A stretch of DNA of 64,000 nucleotides, taken from contig NC_068977.1 in NCBI RefSeq assembly GCF_016808095.1, positions 26,933,364-26,997,363 on the forward strand. The letters run 5' to 3'. Of this stretch, positions 48,801 through 57,236 are shown in pieces. Each line of letters starts with the position of its first letter. The stretch's first letter is position 1. Origin of the DNA: Vigna angularis. Taxonomy: Eukaryota; Streptophyta; Magnoliopsida; Fabales; Fabaceae. The notes beneath the pieces are model-generated. The model was not told the DNA's origin. It made no database searches and was given only the letters and a program-made list of their open reading frames with translations. A program made the position numbers and the translations under genes.

Positions 48801-51800
48801 AGAACGAAAGGTTATCTATGGTTAATATGTAATAGGTGCCAACGTTAATGTACGTATTATGGTGTGGTAGATCTAATTTCATTTTAATCAAAAAGGGATG
48901 TAGCATTCTTGGTTAAAAATAGAATTAAAGAAAAATGAAGTTTGATACAACAACCATTTTCGTTACTACCATGTCTAAAAAATAGTATATTCATTTGAAG
49001 ATGGGAAGTTGTGCCAATAATATTTGTCCATTGGTTTTGTAGCGTTTATTTGAAGATGCTATTACCCATTGCTTTGCCCGTTCCTTTACAGGATTCGTTA
49101 CCTTCTTCTAGCAAGAATGTTGAGATTAATAAGACTCCTAATGCATGTCAAGAGATACCGAGCCTTTGTAGCAACTTTCTTGACTCTCATACCAAGTTTG
49201 ATGCCATACCTAGGGATCATATTTTGTGTCTTATGCATTTATTGTTCGCTTGGTGTTCAGGTGAGTAAAATGCTAGTAGTGATTGATAATTTTCTACATA
49301 TATTTACATGTTAAATTGAGGATTTATTTTGCTTTTCTGTACTAATGTAATTCATTTTTTTTCTAATAAAATTACTCCTGTTCTATCTTTGTTTCTGCAG
49401 ATTTTTGGTGGAATTGTTAATGCTGGAAACCCGGAATTGGAATCAACAGCTCTTGCTGAAAATGAGTATCCTTTTATCATCTATAAAATTGTTTCCTGTA
49501 GCTTTTAATGGTTGATCGGATCTGGTAATAATAATATCTTTCTTCGCACCCACACAAATTTTAAGCCCGTGTAACTTCATTGTGCTCACTAAATATGACA
49601 TTTTTCCTTTGGGGGGAATGGTTGCATTTGGTCAACATCCAGGGCTGAATTTAACACTAGTATTTATGTTGCTTCTTAAATGGAATAATCGCTTGCTGTA
49701 AACAAATGGAATAACTGCTAGGTTAAATGAATGTTCTTGGAGTGTCATTCTTGACAGAAAATAGCTATTTGGTTTTCAATTTCAATGATTACCCTAATGG
49801 AATAGTGACACTTTTCAATTTTCTTGTCACGGCAACCTGGGATGAAGTGATGACGGTATGTATGCTGTCACGTATATGCTTTTTGACTTACACTGTGATC
49901 TGTTGGTTCTTGATTATGTAATTAGACTAATAGTTATTGCAGGCTAGCCAACATTGGCAAGTGACATATATTTATTTGTTTTATAACGATTTGCCTTGAT
50001 TAAATTTCTGGTCCAGTAGTATTTTACTAAAAATACAAGAACAAAGTCTTTACGACTTGATTAAATTTGAAATAATACATCACCCTTTATTTATATATAT
50101 AGACCTCTAGCCCTATAGAAATAATTTCAGAAAAATCTCCATAATGTTCTAACAGCTTCTATCAGTAAACTTAATATCCTACTAACATTATCCAATGTAA
50201 GCTGGCTATATGAGAGAAACTTGATATGCTAACTATAGTACTTGTGAACACACACATACATTTATATATTCCAGTTTACGACATATCTTAGACCACTCTG
50301 TACATAGTATTAAGGGTGACTCTCACAAATCAATCCATCCATAGGTAAATGCATATAATTCATTGATTACCATAAAAAATTAGATTGAATCCATCTATCT
50401 ATTCAACTTTACCAATAGTTAATGATTTGTTTATTAATTCAAAATTCTAATGGATGATTTGATCAATACTTAATGGATGAAACGAACTCAATCTAATTTT
50501 TTCATATTTAAATCTTGATTTATTTGTAAAATTTCCAAAAAATATATTTTAAAACATTGTTTCAATTATTTTACAAAATAAATTTAAAAAGACATGATTA
50601 ATTTCAAATGCATTAATTGTTAATTTCATTTTATGCCCTTACATTATTGTGAAATTATATCAATGAGATATCAACTCATTAATCATTAAAGTGGCTGCGT
50701 TTATTTTTCATTAATGTAATGGCATTCCTATCGATTGATAAATAATTAATTGAATTGTCATTAAATATGACCATCCCTTGAGCCATTTAATTCTACGTGC
50801 ATTTTTGAAATAAAATTTAAATTTAAGAAATTATTAATAAAACCAACCAATTTAACTACTTTTTTCTAGTGATGATGAATTAGGTATTTGTTTCTTATAT
50901 ATAGAACCAAAGGTAGTATTATTTTTGGGGATCCACTGGTTATCATCCTTGAAAAAATTCTAAATGTATAGATTTATATCAAATAGGTCATGGTAGATTC
51001 AATTTTTCAATTGAATTTTTAATATTTCAAAATGGATAAATGGATTATTTCAATCTATAATGTTATAACCTGAATTAAAATTATTTATCCATTTTCCATC
51101 CCTAGGGACTATAATCGGGTATCGGGGTAAATGCTGTCAGTTCCCTCCCGTTGTATATATTTTTTGAAGTTGTGGTGTTTTACAAATTTATGGATTCATT
51201 TATCTTTCATGCTAACATGGCAATAAAAGGCGTTGTCTAGGAATTCCAGACTTGTCCTTTTGTTAGAGGGTAGGTCCCTTTGTAGACTTCAGTCAACGGC
51301 CATATCCCATCTTTGTTGAAGACCTAATGATCAAGTAAAGATTAATTGAATTATATTATAAGTAGCAAGCATTTTGTGCATAATTCGTTTCAATTCTTGG
51401 TTGTTTGTAGAACACTTATTGTAATGAACAATAATCCAAAATATGCACAGATTACTTCCTGCATGAGTTATGTCATATCTGTTGGTTTTGTTAATCAATT
51501 ATTGTGTGATATCTTCATCTTTGGTATTCTGAAATTATAATTTCCATATTTTCTTAACGGATAGGTTCTTTGGTTTTCTATTTCAGAGTTACACGGAACT
51601 AACTGGGACTGCGTGGACTTATTTGTACTTCATTAGCTTCTACTTAATTACTGTTTTGCTGCTTTTGAACTTGGTATGGTTTACTCTGTCCTTATCTGAT
51701 ACCTTGTCAGTTTTATGGATTACGAATTATATCCAGGAATGAGAACATTGAGAAGTTACAATGTTTCTCGTATGGACATGCACAATTGAAATTCTTTACA

Positions 51801-54738
51801 ATAGTTTATTTAACAGAAAGCATTAACAAGGACTCATTTTTTGTTGAGATCACAGATTAACTATAAATTTGACCAATGAGGCTTTAGACAACCCTTATTG
51901 CATGAGATAGTCTTTAGAATTGAGTTAGGCTGAGGATGACATATCATAGATCTTATGTTAGGCCATCTCATCATTTCAAAAATCAACCATGACTTTCTTG
52001 GTATTGATCTAGGCACTCCTCATCACAAGAGTTTACCTTTAGAATTGAGTTAGGTCTTAACTCTTATGTGGTTATACTTCAATTAGTGTAATGTATCCAT
52101 ATCCGTCTCCAATATATATGTGACGATACTCTAGGATACTTACGTTTTTATGAAGTATCCAAAGTTATGAAGCTCAAATATTTTTATAGTAACGAAGATT
52201 TATAATTTTTATTTTGGCAATATCTAAGAATTGTGATTTAATTTGGATCTCAGGATTGAAATTATATATTTATCATGTTTGAAGATTTTATTGATTTTTA
52301 AATATGTATTTGTCACATCTTATTTTTAAAATAAGTGTATATGACATGTGTATCGTATCCATCATAGAGTCTAAGCAAACTAAAAAATGTTAATATTTTT
52401 ATGATTAATCAAAGGAAATACCATTGCCTAAATTGTAGCATATTAACACATTATTTATGCTTAATAAGTTGGAAATGATTTTTCCTTCCCTGCATTTCAG
52501 GTTATTGCTTTTGTCTTGGAGGCATTCTTTGCTGAAATGGATCTTGAGTCTTCGGAAAGTTCTGAAGGAACGGACAAGGTTTGTATTTAACAGTGAACTC
52601 TTACCAATAAGGAATTATAAATGGCTAAGTCTTTTAAGCAGTTGTGTTTAAGTGTTGACTAATAAATGATAAGTATTTCAGTTAAACGATAAATTGTAAA
52701 CAGCTGCACCAAATTTTGTAGAGTGATTCATATCAAATGCAATGATTGCAAACAAATAATGCAACTTTTGCCATTCTGTTATTTTAAATCAGTGGTTGGC
52801 TACTACTTATTAGTTACTGCTTCTGGAAAATGGCAAACAAACTTATTTGGCATTGTTATTTCTGATCACAAATAATTCCAATGCTAATAAGTAATGGTAC
52901 TCACTCGATCACAGACTCCTCTGTTTGCCACATGAAAACAAAGTCTCCCTGCAACTTTTTTTTTTTAATAGCCGTAATTATCCACACGCCCTACTGTATG
53001 CCACAATCATTATCCTAATATTATCAATGCATCTGTGTAGTAGATGTTTTACTAATTTAAGTGCGTAATGGATATCATTGAAACTTGATATGAACCTAAC
53101 ACATTTTTATGAGTGATGATAATACATAGACCCCTCATTTTATCAAAGCACCCCAGCAATACTCACTTTAAGTTTTTATATTTATTATTTTTTCAGGTTT
53201 TTGTTTCTTAGTGTTTTTAGTCACTTAAAAAATAATAAAATTGGAGAGTTAGATGGATGTTGAAACTATGTTGGGTATTTATCCATCTTTTTCCAGTTTT
53301 TATTTACCCTCACTTTGGGAGTTGCTTATTACTTGATTCTGAAGTAAACGTCCGCATTACAAACTTTCACAGCTCCATAGATAACTTTGTAAAGTATCTT
53401 ATTGAATGTAAAAGTGGCTTTCGATTTCTACATGATTTTGTTCTCTTTCTGATGGGATTTGAGAACCAAAGTTTAGTAACGATCCACTGATTGATTGATA
53501 TAATTATTATTTTGAGTATGACAGGAAATAACTCATTTTGTATTGGTGATTCTGTATTCTCTTAGAAACTAAATGATGGTAGTTATTGGGAGAAAATAAC
53601 CGATGGCTGTTATTCACTAGGATTGTATCTTAATAATAAAAGTATGTTGTTATTTGCTGTTTGTGGGTGAGGCACTATTTGCGGGAGACTTTTGTCTTTA
53701 AGACAGCAAGTATACTGCTGTATTGTATGTGATTTCTGTGTTTAGTATTATATTTTATCGAATTACTAATTGGTGTTTTTCATCAGTTATTGATTGTTGT
53801 ATATTTTTCATCTATATACAGGATGTTGAAGGAGATAAATATCGAAAACGGTCTATTGGGTATGTATAGCTTTCAATTTTTTTGTGGATTCAAAGCACAA
53901 AAGCACAAAATAAGATGCTCTTTTATATTAATAAGAATTCTGGGAGAACGACACCACAAAAGCTAGTTATTGTAGTTGGAGAATCCAAGGTCTTATAAAG
54001 CCCCACACTAGAATCCCATAATTCCATGCGACTCTATGTCCCATACGTTGTAATTGGATCCTAACTTCCCACCAGACTGCACTTCCCTGATGCCGAGGCA
54101 GGCTAGCAGTGCGCTTGACCTTTGACTAGCCCTGAGTGAACCCTGCTAATCCGATGTCATCATTTGTGCCTCTTGTTTTTAGCTCTGAGACGTGATGGAA
54201 GATTTTGATACCAATTGATAAAAACCTTGGAATAACTACAAAACAAAAGCTACCTTTTGTAGTTTGAGAGCTCAGGGCCTTATACCCCACTAGAATTCCA
54301 TACTTCCAATGTGGGAATCCTAGACCTCGAAATTAGATCTTTACGTGTATTGAACCAACTCATCCTAAACGCTCTAAGTTGTAAGATGAAGGCATGAGAA
54401 TAGTTTCATATTCAAAACATGCTTCCTGAAACAAAATCCCTTTGGCTTGAAATGTATATATACACAGGCTCATTATACCTTATGCTTAAATTTAGTTAAT
54501 TTTGAGGAATGAAACGATAATGATTGAATTTCTTACCACTTAATCACGATCTAATACCTTGTAAAAGACTAATTGAACTTAGAAGCAGATGTTATTTGAA
54601 GGTATATTGATGGTGATCTTATACTCTTAACATTATTGCTGCAGCACTAAAACACGAAGCCAGAGGGTTGATACTCTTCTTCATCATATGTTGAGTGCCG
54701 AGTTGTGCCAAAATCAGCCTTCCAATACAGCAACTTGA
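18581..54738 (+). CDS. TPC1: TPC1-type two-pore vacuolar cation channel, divergent paralogue (23 exons)
   Basis: Exons: 18581-18706, 20063-20206, 20324-20431, 21100-21195, 24527-24657, 25282-25342, 25535-25701, 25815-25920, 26112-26189, 26905-26966, 31248-31320, 31408-31473, 31561-31701, 40743-40800, 42218-42325, 44150-44216, 49092-49260, 49401-49465, 49765-49855, 51587-51673, 52501-52578, 53822-53859, 54645-54738. They sum to 2,214 nt, 737 residues plus stop, close to Arabidopsis TPC1 (733). All are in frame and every junction is GT-AG. Layout is two six-helix domains joined by a cytosolic EF-hand pair. Plant TPC1 is the slow vacuolar channel: a depolarisation-activated cation channel of the vacuole membrane, opened by cytosolic and inhibited by luminal calcium, acting in calcium and electrical signalling. 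The N-terminal DQSLL fits a dileucine vacuolar sorting signal. EF-hand 1 and pore filter II deviate strongly, so function may be shifted. Confidence 0.95.
18707..20062 (+). other. TPC1 intron 1
   Basis: 1.36 kb without coding sequence. It includes two copies of a short phrase TGTGGTACTTAA.CCTTGA (near 19248 and 19538), probably a degraded legume repeat. Confidence 0.7.
21585..21945 (+). repeat. Copia LTR fragment with simple repeats, in TPC1 intron 4
   Basis: AT-rich sequence with repeated 'AATAGGGA..TGATTATA' phrases ends in ATGGTATCAGAG (about 21930), the copia tRNA-Met primer site in plus orientation. A (CA)n then (TA)n/TATG tract lies at 21767-21883. Interpreted as the end of an old LTR plus leader. 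The left boundary is unclear. Confidence 0.45.
22443..22922. repeat. Tandem duplication, two 240-bp units
   Basis: Units at 22443-22682 and 22683-22922 start GTGGGATTTTTGGACACC and are offset by exactly 240 bp with only about six base differences. They contain a copia RNase H fragment. The duplication is younger than the element itself. Confidence 0.93.
22921..23320. repeat. Legume interspersed repeat, two copies
   Basis: Phrases such as CACAAAACCGGCTTGTAGGG, CTTATATACTCTAAATTGG and GATGTGGGACTTCCAACA occur at 22921-23035 and again at 23186-23310. The same repeat flanks the intact copia element (34975-35121 and 40357-40480) and has inverted relatives near 26440 and 26655. I recognise it as a common legume repeat of uncertain class. 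Confidence 0.6.
28060..30386 (+). mobile_element. gag-only LTR element 1, TPC1 intron 10
   Basis: LTRs at 28060-28305 and 30127-30386 begin TGATAGGA and end TAACA. Flanks are AACTC (28055-28059) and AACTT (30387-30391), a 4-of-5 target duplication. A tRNA-Tyr-type primer site (TGGTCCGATCTG, 28310-28321) follows the first LTR. The interior has a decayed gag-like coiled coil (28346 on: [20 protein letters not shown]) and a gag segment near 28816. Near 29900-30164 it has the same polyprotein-tail phrase ([11 protein letters not shown]) as the two related elements. No protease, reverse transcriptase or integrase is present. LTR divergence is roughly 10 percent, making this the oldest of the three. 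Confidence 0.82.
30801..31167. mobile_element. Mutator-type MITE, TPC1 intron 10
   Basis: Terminal inverted repeats of about 110 bp begin GGCTTAAATGCTTACTT. The exact 9-bp duplication TTTTAAATT flanks it at 30792-30800 and 31168-31176, the Mutator signature. Length 367 bp, no coding capacity. It ends 80 bp before exon 11. Confidence 0.93.
32162..34296 (-). mobile_element. gag-only LTR element 2, TPC1 intron 13
   Basis: Minus strand. Exact 5-bp duplication GCAAC at 32157-32161 and 34297-34301. LTRs are 33860-34296 (5', 437 bp) and 32162-32507 (3', 346 bp, with a deletion of about 90 bp bounded by TACA microhomology and a TG to TA change at the terminus). The tRNA-Tyr-type primer site lies at 33846-33857. 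The interior carries broken gag frames and the polyprotein-tail phrase but no pol enzymes. Roughly 6 percent LTR divergence outside the deletion. Confidence 0.9.
32470..33967 (-). pseudogene. gag of element 2 with zinc knuckle and polyprotein tail
   Basis: Minus-strand frames at about 33967-33644, 33503-33216, 33167-32628 and 32697-32470 form a gypsy-type gag. It has an N-terminal coiled coil, then [45 protein letters not shown], and a zinc knuckle [14 protein letters not shown]. This runs into a short tail ([20 protein letters not shown]). In full gypsy elements the last phrase type lies at the very end of the polyprotein, so the enzymes between gag and the tail have been deleted. Frames are shifted between segments. 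Confidence 0.75.
34970..35126. repeat. Legume interspersed repeat, left half split by copia
   Basis: Same family as 22921-23320. The right half continues at 40352-40480. The copia element at 35127-40351 inserted inside it, duplicating GATAC. Confidence 0.6.
35127..35368 (+). repeat. 5' LTR of the intron 13 copia element
   Basis: 242 bp. TGTGGG start and TTTCCAGA end, immediately followed by the primer binding site. A TTTGTAATAAAG phrase near its end could serve as polyadenylation signal in the 3' copy. Confidence 0.95.
35414..35530 (+). repeat. Three tandem 40-41-bp units in the copia leader
   Basis: Units start AACCCTAAGACGGCAGCCTG at 35414, 35454 and 35495, between primer site and gag. 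The shared part is about 26 bp, with variable TTGCATCT spacers. Confidence 0.9.
35663..39565 (+). pseudogene. Copia gag-pol polyprotein up to the premature stop
   Basis: The start is taken at the double methionine MMSREEE (35663). An in-frame methionine at 35621 is also possible. Domains in order are a gag core ([25 protein letters not shown]), a CX2CX4HX4C knuckle ([14 protein letters not shown]), protease ([11 protein letters not shown]), a GAG-pre-integrase zinc site ([21 protein letters not shown]) and integrase ([25 protein letters not shown]). Then follow a variable linker with a duplicated [16 protein letters not shown], and reverse transcriptase ([27 protein letters not shown]). The frame ends at a TAG (39563-39565) just after the reverse transcriptase, a position where copia proteins usually carry glutamine; a single C-to-T change would explain it. 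Otherwise all catalytic motifs look intact. Confidence 0.93.
39566..40102 (+). pseudogene. Copia RNase H and polyprotein tail after the premature stop
   Basis: It continues in the same frame after the TAG. RNase H shows YTDVDYAGS, the DRRSTTGYC block, [26 protein letters not shown] and KHIEVDRHF, then the tail DILTKGL. The stop is directly before the polypurine tract and 3' LTR. Separation from the reverse transcriptase makes this copy non-autonomous unless the stop is read through. Confidence 0.9.
40110..40351 (+). repeat. 3' LTR of the intron 13 copia element
   Basis: 242 bp, three substitutions relative to the 5' LTR (CGGTAC for CGATAC, TTTTAG for TTCTAG, CCCATA for CCCGTA). Two of the three are C/G to T/A type changes. 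Confidence 0.95.
40480..40710 (+). repeat. Old LTR-like repeat, inverted copy at 43196-43440
   Basis: Phrases around AATTAGGAG..TTAAT, AATTATAGGGATAGATT, AGCAATTGCTCTT and CAGAAACAGTTTTTCTGA recur in inverted orientation at 43196-43440 in intron 15. This makes a dispersed inverted pair about 2.5 kb apart within TPC1, probably degraded solo LTRs of one family. Confidence 0.6.
40743..44216 (+). other. TPC1: TPC1 exons 14-16: S1-S2 loop to S3 of domain II
   Basis: Residues 454-530 plus two bases of 531. The exon 14 start LDIENN contains D455, matching Arabidopsis D454 (the fou2 position), and N458 where Arabidopsis has Glu 457. Exon 15 encodes S2 and S3 ([21 protein letters not shown], split by the reader here at natural helix ends). 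Exon 16 ends NGEW with E530, matching luminal calcium-site Glu 528. Exon 14 is reached across a 9-kb intron holding two retroelements. Confidence 0.92.
43196..43440 (-). repeat. Inverted partner of the LTR-like repeat at 40480
   Basis: Starts TCAGAAAAAACTGTTTC and contains CAATTGCTCTTACACAG and CTATTAATCCTCCTAATTA, complementary in order to the intron 14 copy. No target duplication seen. Confidence 0.6.
44892..45914 (-). CDS. Repeat-rich second ORF of element 3, ending in a gypsy polyprotein tail
   Basis: About 340 codons in another frame, overlapping the end of gag. No ATG at the overlap (the first codon reads GTG), so it needs frameshifting or is the product of a recent indel. The first third has degenerate tandem units of the type [12 protein letters not shown]. 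The middle has units with KPNGL/WPNGLT. The end is the polyprotein-tail phrase shared with the other two elements ([23 protein letters not shown]). No zinc knuckle was found here, unlike element 2. The function of the repeats is unknown. Confidence 0.6.
   Translation of the reverse strand: MTRFEANCYKPSRSKVAERSEDKYYSPCRSGVAERSEAIEDKSSWRRTNDEVTRSEADRYNPGRSRVTERSEAQRYTPGRSRVAERSVGSEQEKIAGPNGRGLTKPNGLALQAANPRGLKEPNGLETNGKELPNPNVKGQEEPNDLTFTVKGRTVLHSKRSPSHWPNGLTITFKGRTILQSKQSLSNWPNGLTIRMKAKEGKVDGRINGRERRIDFVKRWTSEQKKGLAVREAPAEGRELFEALKDIEDHFFRDYNSGKEVTRMLEANKIQEEWKSLEEELPPPKPPDLSWRAVARGFHSYEYTMMKRSHEIKPPVSNLEDKVVRQRGVMLGIESLRVKE
45911..47149 (-). CDS. Gypsy-type gag of element 3
   Basis: An open frame of 412 codons. 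The first residues overlap the LTR, so the true start is probably the methionine before [10 protein letters not shown] near 47032. N-terminal half: a long Arg/Glu-rich coiled coil with several [18 protein letters not shown] segments. C-terminal half: the retrotransposon gag core ([65 protein letters not shown]). It stops where the GRS-VAERSE repeats begin, overlapping the next frame by a few bases. The role would be to form particles that package the element's own RNA. Confidence 0.75.
   Translation of the reverse strand: MSVFLLGSKPRNPTIGPTCRISLGEGSRTDQEVVKKGGSMEGRDNSWERRISEQKRELAEWRRNMQEMRQETRELLRVLGGRVWNQEKGLEGSPGFVDEDQHTVNENQRRRRECSGEERERSQRREKLNALEGRMEERMAAMEPSMDGRKAEMESSREEMKVKTAAVRQDSAATRQDLQEVRRLSGVRHRIQGELSDDSQAPVNANRSTRHKDEIGGGEGERFNWRKRVELPVFEGLGTLNWINWAERFFEFQGVAEEEKVRLAYVSMEGSAGYWFKAWKEKAKNRSWDGLKEALVIRFGTIVERLTALRQTGTVDEYVQYFKIFAGRTKRVPDEQLLGYFLVGLKEDIRNQVRQHEPQEWMVAMRIARDVEEFQRVAERSEDKYYSPYRSGVAEQSKAIEYQLFGGRTAVR
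47435..49091 (+). other. Rest of TPC1 intron 16
   Basis: 1.66 kb, AT-rich, nothing recognisable apart from the splice acceptor CTTTACAG at its end. Confidence 0.7.
49466..49764 (+). other. U12-type intron 18 of TPC1
   Basis: The 299-bp intron starts GTATCCTTTT, a full match to the minor-spliceosome 5' site consensus, and has TTCTTGAC (49748-49755), close to the branch-site consensus TCCTTRAC. The acceptor is AAAATAG at 49764, 10 nt after the branch adenosine and without a polypyrimidine tract. Using this acceptor joins AEN to DYL, which matches the conserved TPC1 protein. The nearer AG at 49757 would insert extra residues and is too close to the branch point. Confidence 0.85.
49856..51586 (+). 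other. TPC1 intron 19
   Basis: 1.73 kb. The stretch 50330-51080 is very AT-rich with recurrent AATGGATGAA/TCAATCTAATTT phrases, possibly a degraded MITE, but no clear termini. Confidence 0.5.
52579..54644 (+). other. TPC1 introns 21 and 22 with a degraded internal repeat
   Basis: Intron 21 (52579-53821) shows nothing notable. Intron 22 (53860-54644) has two related passages (about 53930-54080 and 54225-54330) sharing ACAAAAGCTA, GGCCTTATA/GGTCTTATA and CCCCACTAGAAT phrases, a diverged direct repeat. Confidence 0.5.
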
Positions 54739-56560
54739 TAAAATCTTTCACTGGTAAAACAATTAAACTTCACAAAATACTTTGAGATTTCAGTATTTCA
54801 TTTGCTTGGAATAGTTCATTATTAGCCTCTAGTAGATTATCCTCCAATTGAGTGTACGTATTTTTGTTCTTTTTGGAGCATTCCTTTATGTTTTCTGGTT
54901 CTTCTATGCAATTTTATATTGTATTTTGCCTCTCCGTAATACTAAATTATCCTCTCTTGGTTTCTCTTTTTTATTAAAACAAACTTTTAAAATGTTTTCC
55001 AAGCTGAACTGCTGAAGTATATACTGCAACATGCATGGAGTTTACAAAACGTATGATTTTAGGTGAAGCAAGAAAGCTGCCACGTGTGCTATTTGTGAGT
55101 GTGATCATGTTTACGGATTTAGATGTTGACGGTGTCCTTCACGGTTGGGGTAAAACAATAGAGTAAAATAAAGGAAAGAACAAAGATTGAAAAAACATCT
55201 GTGTTTAAGATTGCAAGACGCACAACACGCCTTGGTTATTGATTAAATATAGTAATTAGTCCTTCATATACAACATCTACCATAGTCACGGAAAATGTTG
55301 TTATAACATCAAAACCAATCTCAAGTTATACGTCCAAATAGTTGCTCATTTTATGCGGAGAATCCTATGATTTTGTTGATACTCCCAATATCAATTCAAT
55401 TGTTGATAACTACAGTAGCTTACATAAATGTGAATCTGTAATCTATAATTTTTACTTTTGGTACTAAAATATTCAGGTGAATTTGATCTTTGGACTCATG
55501 TGATATTTATTGATACAGAATATACAAAGAAGCGCACCTCATTCTGATCTTTGATGTGTTTTATATCATTGCTGTACTCTACGATAGAACCAGAAAGCAC
55601 GGAAGAAGATAGAAAGAATTGCAAACGTGCAGTAATTTGTAGGTAAGGTAGAACTTGATTTTCCCTGATTGGTGGAAAAGGTACTTGAACAATTTGTTAA
55701 TGAGCATGTGCTGAAGTGTGTGAATAGGACTAAATCATAATGTAGCCAGATGCTATGTTCCAACGGGCTAGATATCTGTCTTATATGGCAACCTTTTCTT
55801 TTTTAATTTAATCTACCTGCCTTTGATTTTTGTATTTGTAATATTTATACAGGTTTAGTAGGATTGCAAATTTGTATTTAACCGTTCAAGAAAATAGTAC
55901 AGCGTGTGCTTGGATTAGATTTGACCTTTTTAGAGTGAGAAAGTAAGTGCTTGTTTATTTCAATGTTCGTTGAAATTTTAAAATGCAGGCATATTTTTCC
56001 CTTTTTGCATCACTTTACGCGTTTGCGCACATGCAAAAGTTAATCCGTGTGTTCTCAGCAGAAAAAAAAAACAGCATAGGATTTGAGTCTTAGAATGCTT
56101 GTTTGCGAATGAAAACTCCTTCAGCTACATGTCAAACCTTATCTCAAGTTTCATGCAATACAATGTATGTGTAATTAATTAAAATGGAATATTTAAGTTT
56201 TTCTATAATATTTCATATTATTGACATTCATTTTTTTATTGTTAAAGTACCAAAATGGAGTACTTTACTAAATGATTTTAGTAAGTTTCTATGATGTTTT
56301 TAATGGCCTATTGTTTACTAAATTGTTAACTGGAGTGAGTAATGTTTTTAAGAAAAAATAGGCATTTTTAAAGTTGATATTATTTAATACATACTAATTC
56401 AGAAAATAATTATCTCAAATATAAACTGAGAATTCATGAAGCACATACCTTTGCAAGTGAGAGAGTTCTGCAAGTGAGAGAATTCATGTTCATGTGGGTG
56501 AAAGAATCACTTATGAAACCGATTCTAGGCGAGTGATCTAATCGATTATGGATTGATTCT
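54739..56560 (+). other. TPC1 3' UTR and downstream DNA
   Basis: No gene. An AATAAA signal occurs at 55167-55172, a plausible but unproven end of the transcript about 430 bp after the stop. Confidence 0.4.
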
Positions 56561-56566
56561 CTGTTT

Positions 56567-56570
<4 letters not shown>

Positions 56571-56620
<50 letters not shown>
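56571..56620. repeat. TA microsatellite
   Basis: Pure TA dinucleotides. Followed to 57140 by sequence with several AATCGATT motifs (for example near 56540, 57045 and 57073), which may be a decayed LTR. Confidence 0.9.
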
Positions 56621-56623
<3 letters not shown>

Positions 56624-57236
56624 ATTATATATTAATTTATTAAAAAGAATTATTTATCAATTAAATTATTCATAAACCTTATTTCTAAATTTATTTATTC
56701 ATTAATTCATCCTCTCAAAAGAATACATACAGATAGAAAAGCGGGTGTCAACTGTGTTTGGATCCGCCGATTTGAATTAATTTCAAAATGTTGATTTGCA
56801 ATTGAGTATAAAGTCTTTGTACTCACTGAAGTGAGGATATCCCTAGGGAAAGCTACGTCATTGTTTTTGAATTTACTTATACCATCCTCACAATTTAACA
56901 TTTCTATGCATTCTCTGCTTGTTTTTGGATTGGGTCGAGTTTTTGAAGTTTGAAGGACAAAAGTGATGAAGAAGAAGCTAGGGATTGATTCTCCAAGGAA
57001 GGAATCAATTATGGGAGTTGAAAAAATGCAAAATGGCTAAGGTGAATCGATTCGCCTCTCCCCTGAAAACCAAAGAATCGATTTTGCAATGTGCTCAAAA
57101 TCACGTAATAGATTCGATTAGAGAATTGATTCTCCCCTTTTTCACATGCTTCTAGGATCTCTTACTCGCGGTGCTAGTGACTCGGTGATGTTTCTAGTTT
57201 CATGCTCATGGTAAAGTCTTATAGAAGAGCTATGCT

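Larger units (their letters stand above)
49092..54738 (+). other. TPC1: TPC1 exons 17-23: voltage sensor II, pore II and C-tail
   Basis: Residues 531-737. Exon 17 carries the S4 voltage sensor with R539, R542 and R545 (Arabidopsis R537, R540, R543). Exon 18 ends in AEN and exon 19 begins DY. Exon 19 has the pore II segment [10 protein letters not shown] (630-639), where canonical plant TPC1 reads VMGNWQVWM. Exons 20-21 give S6 ([16 protein letters not shown]). Exons 22-23 give the conserved C-tail ([13 protein letters not shown]) and the stop at 54736-54738. The exon 18-19 junction uses a U12-type intron. Confidence 0.92.

Noticed and set aside
49741..49764. Acceptor at 49757 (GACAG) for TPC1 exon 19
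   Set aside because: It would insert extra residues before the conserved DYL and lies only 3 nt after the predicted branch adenosine; the AAAATAG acceptor at 49764 gives the conserved protein.
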